Origin: Phoronis australis | Taxonomy: Eukaryota; Phoronida; Phoronidae | Assembly: GCA_002633005.1 (NCBI GenBank) | Contig: NMRA01000001.1 | Span: 901,755-965,754 of the forward strand | DNA length: 64,000 nt | Direction of reading: 5' to 3' | In this document: positions 27,901-39,900 of the stretch, piece after piece | Layout of the letters: each line of letters opens with the position of its first letter | Position numbering within the stretch: the stretch's first letter is position 1 | Translations under genes and position numbers: made by a program | The notes under the pieces: generated by a model | What the model saw: the letters and a program-made list of their open reading frames with translations, nothing else | Databases searched by the model: none | What the model was told of the DNA's origin: nothing

Positions 27901-30900
27901 ATTTTGGCATTTCTAATCTGCTTGTGTACGAACTCAATATGTGTATACTGAAGGTTCAAGTTTGAACTCGAAATATCAAGTTTGTACTCAAAATCTTGAG
28001 TTAGTAGCTCAAATCTAGAGGTCAAGCGCCAACTTGGACCAGAAGCTTGTGTACTTAAACTGTAATGTACTCGACAATTTTGAGTTTTTGTTCCAAATCT
28101 TGAATTTGTGGCTCAGATCTAAAGGTCAAGTGCCAACTTGGTCTAGAAAATCAATGACATGTACATAAACCATAATGTACTCGACGCTTATCTTGAGTTC
28201 GCACAACACTAGAATGGAAGAGGCAGTAATGATTTCGAGTTAAAGATTTAGCCCTGGGCCCAGATCAATCTTTTAGAGATAGAGAAATGTCTTCAGCTTT
28301 TGTCTTGCATTTTAGCCGAGAGACGCACAAGATTGCCGTGATCTATATCGCTGAAGGACAGGAGGACAAGCAGTCAATACTTGGCAACACTTGCGGCAGT
28401 TCAGCCTTTGAGAACTTTGTCTCTGGTCTCGGCTGGGAGGTATTAACGAATTTACCTCATATTGCGTACACATCTTGTAACCTTGATTTTTTTATCCGTG
28501 TTAAATTTTGTAATTTCTATCGTCAAGATCTCCTGTGGGTTGAAAATGAACTGTTTGGTTTCTTTCTGCTTCGATTGACTGGCAACCGGCAATTCACTGT
28601 GTTGTCATACATCCGTTTAATACATTGTTTGTGTTGAAAGGGACATCCTGGATATATGAATAGTACTGTTACACTTATGAGACTGGCATCCTGAGCTTGT
28701 GTTTGGATCTCAGTTCATGTCTGCTAACTCTGCAGCTTTAAGGTTATGCGTAGCCTGTCTGTGTGTTTGGCCAAATACCCACAAACTTGCAGACAAAGGC
28801 AATAAAGCCTGTACATAAATTTTTGGCTTGTTCCAGTGTGTCATTAGTTGGGTTATGTCACTAGGACTTGAGAGTAAAATTAGGTATTCACGAATGGTAT
28901 GAAATAATGGTATCGATAACGTGACCAAATTTCTTTTATTTTAAATGCTGCGAGAGAAATCCCAAAAATAAAATGCAGTTAAATTTTTGTGGACTATTGT
29001 TTCATTTTCGTTCTATCAAACTTTTCTTCATTTTTTCCATTAAAAATGAAATTCCTATGTCTGATAGTCCCTCATGGTGAAGTGGAAGTTTTTAAAAGCA
29101 GAAAATGTTGTGGAGAACAGTGCACAAAACATTGTTTCTGATAATTCTTTACAAACCTTGTCGGCCATTTCTGAGATTTGACGTCTCGAAACTGGACATT
29201 AAAGGATTACACAATAGTCATAAGTAACACAATCACAGATTTAATGTCTTAAGCATTTTAGGCATCAAATGAGATACGTTTTTCCAATCTTTCATTGTAT
29301 CCAAAACGCACTCTTTAGGTTGACTTGGAGACTCACAAGGGCTTCATGGGGGGTCTACAACGCAATGGAACTAACGGCACTAGTGCTACATACTACGCCA
29401 CGTCGCTGATGGAGGTCATGTTTCACGTGTCCACTAGGATGCCGTCAGATGCCGGGGAAGACGGAAGGAAACGCAAGGTATGATAAGAGCGGCATGTCTT
29501 AAAGCTATACGCTTGATGGTAGCCAGGAGGCCACCTTTGATTCACTTCAATGAAGTCCCACGCTTTTTCTCGCGTCATGTTATTCTTTCGGAGACGAATG
29601 GTGATGTTTCTTCTCAGTGTTTCTAGTTGTCACTCCTCCGTTGCGCTGAATTGCAACTGCCTTTCGTAGAATTAACATATTTTAGCTAAGTCTTTGCTAA
29701 ATGCTGCTTTCAGGTCTTGGAATTTTCCGCGGAAACGCGGATTTCCGCTTTTTTCAAATGTGCTTTCCGCTTTTTTTGTAATATTTCCGCGTAAAAAAAT
29801 CGGATTTGATATAAAATTTCCGCGGCAAATTCCTTTCTTACCGCGGCGTTGCAGGCGACGTTCACCTCGAAAAGCGGAAGTTGCTCTTTGTGTTTCGGAG
29901 GAACGTAAATTGTCAACATTGCCGGGACATCTGGGACAGCGTAGTGGGATTTTCAATGGCGTCTCGTGTTATTGTTAAGCGCGGCGACAAATACTACGGC
30001 TCTGCAGCCAAAAATGTGTGGGTTGGGAGTGGACGGGCAAGCTAAAAGGACGCAGACGCATGCTACTGATGGTGGTAACGTTTTTTTTTTTTTTTAGTCC
30101 TCCCGATTTTTGTCGGGGAAAGGTTCACATTGACCATTTCAAGGCTGGTTATCGGGCATGATTTTGGCCGTAAAAGTTTCACAGTTTCCGCGTTTTTTGT
30201 CATTGGTCATTCCAAGCCCTGCGTCATAGCAAAATATCCCGTGTAGATGTTCATAAGGTGCCACTATGAGAATCAACATGGCTGCATCCATTAGTAGCTG
30301 GAGGAGGGGTGTAGTTATTGAACTCTTTACTGATGTTTATTTCAGTTGAGACACTTGGGTAACGATGAAGTGCACATCGTCTGGTCGGAGCACTCTCGCG
30401 ACTACCGGCGCGGCATTATACCAACAGAGTTTGGTGATGTCCTGATAGTCATCTACCCCCTCGATAATGGACTCTTCCGCATTCAAATTAAACGCAAGCC
30501 ACAGGTGGGTAGACAAAGATTTTTAGAATAAGAATCAATGAAAATCAGCATATATATGGCAGTGAATTTGAAAATGAATAACAGACTGTGCTTGAAAATT
30601 GTACTAAATGTTGTCCATCAGTTCATTTATGCTTGTTAATTTCACCACCAGGTGCCGCTCTTCGGTCCCCTCTTCGATGGTGCTATCCTTGATGAGACGG
30701 TGCTGCCAGGACTGGTGCGGGCCACTGCCATTAATGCCAGTCGCCACCACCGCGCCAGTTTGCCTTACTACAGAGCATTGTATCTTTTGTTTGGTTTAGA
30801 CGATTGTGTGCATCTCATTCAAATCAACCTCTGGGTGTCGACATATATGTACTATCTTAATCTGTTTGCTTGGTGCTCCCCTTTCATCCTCTCTTGTCCA

Positions 30901-33900
30901 GCGGCCGTGCTTGCACTCAACAATACTATGCCGCTGTAGAAGTTCTGAAAAAACTTTAAAATTTCAGATTAAACACGACATCATCCTGTGTGCAGTCCAG
31001 GGTCTGTAACAGAAATAGATGCAGAGGGAAAAGGTATGCCAGACAGAGCCCTCTGTAGGGGTATTTTAAGGAATTAGAGTCTGCTCACCAACTCTTTCAT
31101 GTAGAGAACAGGCGTTATATGATTAGGGAGGGTGTTCCAGTAACTTATGGTGCTGGGAGAGATGGTTATCCTCTGGTAGTCCTCTGAAAATGTGGGTGGA
31201 AATATGAGGACCTGGCGAACATCCTATAGGTAACTTCGTTGAATAGTTTTATTTATTTCATGTAAGCAGGGCTGCGTTATGTGGACTCGAGATATTCCTG
31301 AGAGCACCTAGCGTGATCATGTGCTTCGCTTGTAGTGCTTGACAATACCTCGTTAGGTCTCGGGTGATCTTGCGGTTTTTAAAGATTCTTCTGTCAATGC
31401 AATTCATCCCAACAAGCGTACGTTGCTGTGCATTGTTTGCCATGCACCAGCGTGGTTGCAAATCAAATAATATATTTTTAAAGCCAAAACCATGCCATCC
31501 TCGTTGCCTGGGCGAAAAGCTGTTCCCATGCCAACTTTGTATAGTCTATCATCAAGAAGTAAATAGGAATAAAAGCAGAATTTGCATGGATAGGAATTAG
31601 ATCTTATGATCGGTGGGAATGGTTGTGGATGAGGGTAAAAGTTTATTGTCGGAATTTACCTTGACCTCTGACCTGCAGCTTTGAAGAGCGTGCCAAGTAC
31701 ATAGACATGATTGTTGAACAGCACAAAGAGCCCACCATGTTTGAAGACTTTGCCGCCAGCGTCTTTGCTCCCGTTTTACCAGCTTGCAAGGAAGGTAAGT
31801 GCCATCATCACATGCTCCTTGTGCCTAGTCGAAATCAAAAACAGTGAAAAATCATGTTTAGTGGCTGCGAGTATTCTCGTCCATTCTGTCCATTATGTTG
31901 GCATGTATGACAAGAAATACTAATGTGCTGTACCAAAAAAATCAACAAAGTGTTCCATCCCAAAGCAAGAATCAAAATTGCGATTAGTTTCTTAGGTAGT
32001 GCTCTGTGTGGCTTCAAAGCCCACTGTATTAGCTTGTAGCTCTGTCAAGTGTCAAGTCACGGAACCAGCCTGTTTTGACCCGTGCTGCTTTTAGTGAACG
32101 TTACGACAAGCCAGGCTCTCCTATTGAGCTTGTTCTCAAATAGTTGTAGACTATCAGTTCACCTCAGTCAGAAATCACTTCTCCTAAAAGAAGGGAATAA
32201 GTTGAGGCTGGTTTTGCAAGTGGTCTTGATGAAATGTTTTGGTAGAAAGGGGTTTATAGTGACTTTGTCACCACTATCGTGCCAAAACATAACTGAGGCA
32301 TTCATGATGACACTTAGGCAGTCACGTACCATGTAAACAGAATCAGTTGTCATGGCAATGAAATGGCATTTTGTTCAGTTTCTTTCGTTTTTCCTTATGC
32401 CAACATAGTCCCATAATATACACGCATTGTATAGGTCATTCATTTGACTCCGTACGTATTTATGTGCCAGTATTGTTGTTAGTATTTTGGGTATGTTTTG
32501 GCAGCACCAACAATACAACCATGGCGTGTAATGTTGTTGGCAGTTGTTAGGTGCTCAGTCAAAGTTGTTATTTCCTTGGTATTAAGCAAATTAGCCCTGA
32601 ATTATTGAGATATTGTCAAGCCATTACCTGTCACTTAGTGTATTCTCTAAAGATTGTGTTTCTGTTGTCGAAGTTGATGATTTTGCTTTTAGGTAAAGTT
32701 GGTCAACTTATCAACGTTTTTAAAACCTCTTTTGTGAGCTGTGCCTGTAATGTTTACCTAGTTACAGAGTCAGTGTTATTCTACAGTAATGTGCTTTAGC
32801 CAGATATATGGAGATGATGTTGACATTGTCTTGAAGCAGATGACTTTCTCATTTGGCTTCACAATACATGTCGCTTTCGTTTGTTTTATTGCTTGGACTA
32901 GTGTGGTGATTTTTATACTCTCATATGTTATATGTGTGCGCATTATGCTGTCATCCCAGTCCTTCCATCCGGAGTCTGATCATCTGTCTCCAAAATCGTT
33001 TGATGTATGTTCATGAAATTTTGCTCGTACGTTCCTTTCAGAGATGGGACGGCATAAGCTAATTTTCGGACGGATCTGACAACCGGTGCCCCCTAGTGGC
33101 AATTTTATTTTTTTGTGTTTACCTCTGTATCTGAAAAAGGTCCTTAACGTATTTTCATAAATTTAAAATTAACAGATAGGTATCTATTTGTGAGATGGCA
33201 CTACCATCCCGTTTTCGGATTGATTCAAGATATTTTGTGCCACCTAGTGGCTAGTTTTACTGTTTTCAAGTTTTTTTGTGACCGCCTTTATATCAACCGA
33301 ACCACTCAAAGTACGATTGTGAAGAGTGGCATATATGTTCCTACTGTGGAAAGGACAGCTGACGAGGATTTTCGGACGACTTCGGCTATTGTGGCACCTC
33401 CTAGTGGCAGTTTTTTTTTGCAGCTATGGCTGTGTTTCTCAAACCCTCTGCAGCATCATTATTAAATTTGGAGATTGTATTTTCATTTAGTTTAGAACAG
33501 ACAACGACATTTGGATGGTTCCATCTACCGCTGTGCCCCTTAGTGACATTTTTTCCTGTCCTCTGTATCTTTGAAACTTTAATTTTGAATTCTGTCAAAA
33601 TGGTGCTCAACTAGTAAACATATCTTTTACAGATTCTGCCCTCTGTTTTGAAGTGGGCATCCATATCCAGAAACAGCTGGGATAGTAAATAAATGTTTCT
33701 TAATTGTATCACTTCCTGTCCTGCTTACCTCAGATGTTACTTCCTCAGAATGGCTACTGTTTGTCTGTGTCTCTTTTGGTTAAATCTAGACTTCACCTCT
33801 GACATCACTGTGTACCTTTTGGTTAACTGCAGACTTCACCTCTGACATCACTGGTCGTTTTCGGCTGTTTTAGGTAACGACCTGCCACTCAACGCCAGTT

Positions 33901-36900
33901 TCAGCAGTCTTCAGAATGGTCTGGTGGCAGACCTGGCCAGGAAGGCCAAGGAGGAAAAGACTCAGGCTGAGAAGCAAGAGCAACAGAGTCAACATTCTAC
34001 CAAAAGAGGTCAGTAGTCATGAATGGCACTTATCTTGGTAAAGATGGGCAAGATAAACTGATGTAAAAATGGTATTAAATTGACTTTCTAGCATTGCCAT
34101 GTAGATGGTATGCATTATTTGTCAACAGGGAATGAACTGAGTGTTGGTTGAAAATTTTACCCGCAAGTTACAGAAATGACGTGCCAAACAGGTGACCCGG
34201 TATTTTTATGAAATCTCTGATTCCAAGGTAGACACTGAGGTCTACTATGGGTGTTTAACAGGTCTTAAATAAACTGATCCTGATTATTTTCTAGTTCTCA
34301 TGTATGAGCTCTGTGTTATTCTTAATATGTTTTCATCAAAAGACTTCAGTTGACTTTTGTCATTTGAATCATTTATACCATATTGAAATTCGAAAATTCT
34401 GGAGTGAATGGCTACTGACTAAGTGTCGATGCTACATACCCAAGAAGAATCGAGCATTTTGTTGGGTGATGTTTGGATTTGTTGAAACTGCAGCTGAAGT
34501 TACTAACTGTAGATTTGCTAAGTCTTGTTAACAGTCACGCCTTTGTTGGCCCTCCTTTATTTTGAACAGAAATGTCTTCGAATGTACAATTATCAATTTC
34601 AGGCCATAAAGTCGATATAAAAGAAACGACAATACTTTAGAAAATTAATGTCTTTCTTCAGATTAGATGTTACTGTCGCCTTATGCTGCATTTGTTTGAG
34701 CTTCAGGTGTTGTACTTCACAACACGCATTGCTGTACTTCGCCTGCTCTCAGAACCATGGCATGATATTGCAGTCACTGCTAGTTCTATTGTTCCACACT
34801 GCCCTTTTCATGTCTGTGCTTTACCTAAGTGTAGTTGTAGTAAAAAGCATTTTTCACACTTTTCACATTCCTCGATTCAGTTCACCACCGAGTCTTTTTG
34901 TCGTGCTGAATCTAAAATGTGTTAAGCCGACACACGTAGTGTCTGGTGTTGTTTAGTTGGTTTTGCAGATTTTTTTTGTCTTCAGGTGGCTCTGTTACCC
35001 TTCACTGAATAACTCGCTATAACACGATCTGTTTTGATTAAAGTCTAAATTTGAGTATACTGACTGAAAGGGAAGGCGAGAATGTAGATGTTTGCTAATT
35101 TTTTTCAAGATCTGGTTTGGGCTGCATACTGAATGTTTTTATTGTAACCTTATTTTAATGGTATTGTTCTTAATACTTCCAAAAATGTGCGACGCAAGTA
35201 AATGCGTACAAAAGATAGCTTTTTGATGTGTTCTGGTATCAAGGCTATTAGTCAAAACTGTCGTTTTGCTCAACTGGGGAAACTTATATTTTAATACAAG
35301 ACTTCGCTCGCCAACTTCTAGTGTCGCAGTGCAAGCCATTGACCTCAAAGGGCTGAGCACAAAATTCAAAACCAACTGATGAAGATGTAAATTTTTGAGC
35401 GCACTTCATGCAGTCGGATTTGGATGTGACTGATAAGAAAACCAATACATTTGGTGTCATCATCTTGTGCTTTGAGTTCTTAATTAGTGCCTTTATGCAA
35501 CTGTAGTGGAGTACTGGTGCAGAGTCCAAGCCATATTGCTCATTGAAATTCAACTAAGATTATTTTAGATGGTTCAACATTTCAGTAATGTTCACAAAAG
35601 CATCATCGAGAGTTAGTATCTTTTTTGTTGACTGCACAGAGCGTGACTCAGGAGTTTCACGTAGTAAAGGCTAGCTGACTGAAGCACGAGTTGAAGAAGT
35701 TGATTAGACATTATAAAGATATCGGGTGCAAACTAGCGGGTTCTCTTTCCTCTTCTTTAAATATTTTACTGACTGTGGCCTAACGAGTGCTGACCCCTAC
35801 CTCCTGTGAGAGCCTCATCAAATCCCTACTACATTCACTTTGATTCATGCAGTCGAGTTTATGTTACATCCATTCTATTTCAGAATAAACTACTATTAAA
35901 AACAGCGGGACTAACTATGGAAATTCCAAGACACGGTTTTTGATAATTTTTATCAACGTTTTACTACAGAAAACTTGGTGAATGTTGTTGAAAGAACCTT
36001 TTCCTTGTAACTTTCAAAAATGACATTTTGCCAAAAATGTATGGTCACGTGACCACGAGAATGCTACGGTGTTGTGGTTGACATGATTAGATTTGTCTCG
36101 ATTCTTAGTTTCAGGAAATATGTACTTTGTGAGTTGACAGTCACTAGTTACAAAGATATTTGAAGAAGAAAACATTTTAATTAGGGGTGCATGTTACTTT
36201 AAGATCGACGGTATGCAGTCTATAGAAAATCAGAGCAATGCTTGTAGTCTGCTAGCCAGCACAGGATTTGAACTTGGGCTTTAGAGTCTGCAGTCCTGAC
36301 TAGTACGCAACTGTCTTGATTGCTATGTTTTTTCGTCACGCAGAGAGGTCACACACTGTCTCGTGGCCCATTCATCTCCGCTCCCGCCACAAACACCCTC
36401 ACAGGTCCAGTGAAGAGATGTCCAGGTATTACTCAGTGTATTGGTCTGTAACAGTGTGGGGCCACGGTTTGTGGAAATCATCAAATGAGTGCAAGGAAAT
36501 GTGTGCAAAGCAAATTGCGACGAATGCAAAGAAAATTTGTTTCTTCATGCCTACGTGCTTACGAGAGGAAATGATTGCTGAGAAAATCTTGTTTCGTATA
36601 CGATGCTTTGATCAAGCAAAAATCCGAATAGAAAATGAGATTCTTCGTTTGAGTTTTGACGATATTGACAAAGGGGTGAAGTGGCATAGATAACATTCAA
36701 ACGTTTGCATGTCTACCGTCACCCTTTTTATGCATTATTCCGCAGTGTCGCAGTTGTTGGCTCCAGACTGTCTCTGACCTTGACCTCATGCTTTTCCCCG
36801 TTGTTGTAATGTGTGGCTTTTGTCCCAGGATTTTCGTCATTTTAATTTCTGCTAGTATTGGCCTAGGTTTTATTTCCAAGGTGCTTATTCTCTTGAAAAG

Positions 36901-39900
36901 TCGTATTGGGCATTTTAAAGCTCATGCTTCACACTGGAAAAATGCTGCTGGCAAGTATCTTGCCTGGGCATTATTTTGATTTAATTTCATTTTTGATATT
37001 AAAATCTAGCATCATTTTGGCTGTATTATAGTGTTTGATATACTCTAAGAAATTTATGTGTAACAACTTCTTTATTTCTTTATACGTATGAAATGTGAAA
37101 TTTTATTATGTAATATTTTGTTAACTTAGTTGTATTGCACATTTTGATTTGTTCCAAAAAAGGCTGTTGTCACCTTATTATTTTGCTCATTACTTCTGTT
37201 TTCTATGGTCAAGATGTGTATTTGATATTTATTACGATATTGGGTTGCTATAATTGTTGTGTTGTCACTTTCACAAGCTCTGTGTTGTTTTGGAATCTTC
37301 CTCATCTGATATTTCATTGGCTGGTGGAGTTGCTATGAGTCTAATCCATGTTGTCTTAGCCCTATTAACCTTTGACCTGTTGATTGTCTTCAGAACTGCT
37401 CTCTACATATTTTACCTCTGGTTCTATACATGTATATACTGGGCATGTAGTCCTAATGGTTCCTTTTTTCTTTTGCATATGTGCTTATATTTGGAGCTAC
37501 GCCCCGTGTCCGTAATTGGGGGCACGCTAATATTATACGTGAAACACTTGATTAAAACTGCCAAGCAATATGTGAGATATCTGAGTGAAACTTGAAAGGT
37601 TCGTGGCTAAATAGTTCATGGCAATGTGTATCCAGTGGAACACACACAGTTGTATGATTTATGAAGGATATCAAGCATAAATCGATGGAATAAAGTCCAC
37701 TTTACGACATGCCATGCATTCCATGAAATTGTGCCTTTCAATGGATGCGCTGATGTGTACAACACTTGGGCAAAAATGTCTTCGAAAAAGTGCATTCAGT
37801 TATAGGCTCGTGGGCCTAGAAACGACCATGTACGGTAACTCTAACGTGACAAAGCTTTGTTTCCTAAAAGTTAATCACGTGGTCAATGTACAGTAATTAA
37901 AGTTACTGTCTCATGAAACGGGCTACTGGAAGTGTAGAAGTTTTATTTATCCGACTTGTAGCTATTGTGAAACAAACCTGAAATATACCTATGTGAGCTA
38001 TGTGTCATGTCCATGTTGAAAGAGGCAATTTTTCATAAGCCTGTGCTCTGAGAATTTGCATATGCTTGTTGTTTCAATATGCGTTAAAAGGTTAGTGAAG
38101 AAGTCAGTGTTTGAGTGATGTCAGTGTTGCCATCTGGTGGTATGTGGAAGCATTGATACGCTAGTGTATCTATGTATGGAAAGTCTTTTGACTTGTTGGC
38201 ATGTATGGCTGTAGGACAGGGACTTTTTACATTTTATCATCTTGTTCAAGAATGACTATCTGGCTGAGCTATCTGTAGTCACAGACTGTTGACCAGAGAT
38301 TCTGAAATATGTTTTATAACGTATGTCTTTAGGGTATATTAATAGAATCTTAGAAAAATGTCCAAATCCGGCTAACTTTGAAACGTTATGCATGACTGAC
38401 CAGATTCAGGTGAAAACTTCAGGCACTGTGCTTCATGCCCTGATCTCCAAAAACATTGTTAAGAATTTCTTTTAAAGTGTTCCAATTTTGTATGAGCTAT
38501 ATAAAAAATGTAACTTTATGATTCCGTTGTATGAAACGAAATAGTAATTTAGAAAACTGTTTTAATTGAGGTTTGTTGAACTTTTATATCAAACAAAATT
38601 TGGTCATGTTTTGACACCGTTGTTTTGTTATGAATGTACTTTTCTTTTGGATGAATTTTACTAAAAAAAAACAGGATGTGACTCAATTAGTGGGAGATTG
38701 GCAAAAGGTCAAAAATCAAATTCTACAGACTTCTTACTTTTGCGAAGTTAAAAATTTATAGTTTGGTAGGTATTTGGATAAGGTCCTGCGCAACCATGCG
38801 TATTGTTTTTCACATGCGAATTACAAGGTATTGAATGTGATTTGTCGTATTTTATATGCCTGGTAAACACTTGATAAGGTCTGTTGTTGAGAGAAGTATC
38901 AATAGAGTCCTTAAGAGCGTCTGGTGATGTTTTCTGGCTTAGAAATACTCAGGGTTACTGGCGACATATTTGTGCAGCTCAGGCGTTTGTAGTCATGATG
39001 GACATAAGACATGATATGGCCAAAAGCAGATTTTCACTCGGTGGAATTTTTCAACAGGAATGGTTTTAAAGAAAATTTTGCTTAGTTCGTTGTTGGCTTT
39101 TATTTGATGATGCAGCTACTACCAAAGTCGTTATGGTAACAATTGAGCATCCTTTGGTAAGTATCAGGTCTTTGAAAAATAAGATGACTGTAGCAGTAAT
39201 TATGTTTGTTCCAAATTGAAGATTTTTTACCCCAGTCATGTTTGAAACCTTGATCGGTTGGTAACGCTAGTGCCACCTGTTGGTGCTAGTGCTACACACC
39301 TGTTTTGTTTTATGAGAAGTTGAGATTCCTGCTGGTGTCTTGGGCTTTCACTAACCAACCATTACTAACTGTATTAAGTATTGCCTCCTCTGCTGCTGTG
39401 TGACCTGAAGTCACCTTTAATTTATATGTGTCTTGTTTTATTGCGCTGAGGTTGATCTATTAAATAAATTTGATGCATGGACTAGGCAGTTCATTCACAA
39501 CATTGCTGCATTCAATGGCATCCAATGCTCGGCCTTATAATGAAGCAGTATACCTAAAAGTTCACCAATTTCAAACAAATATGATAATTTTCAAAATTGA
39601 TCTTTTTCATAGTTACCCTTAGGCAATGTTTTGAAAAATTGTCAGCATTGACAAAAATGTTGAAGAAGCCATCAAAAATGAGAAAATGGCAATTTTGTTA
39701 GAAGATTTTGTCCGAAATTGATGAGATTTTGCCATTTTTTAGATCGTCATGTGTCAGTTGAAACTTTCATGTGCTCTTATATACAGACTGTTCTCAAAAA
39801 TTCACAATCAATGAATTGTCTCTGTGGTTTTATTTTTGCATGAGGTACTATAATTGAAAATAGGAATTTACAACACAAAAAATGAAAAAATAATTTAGGA

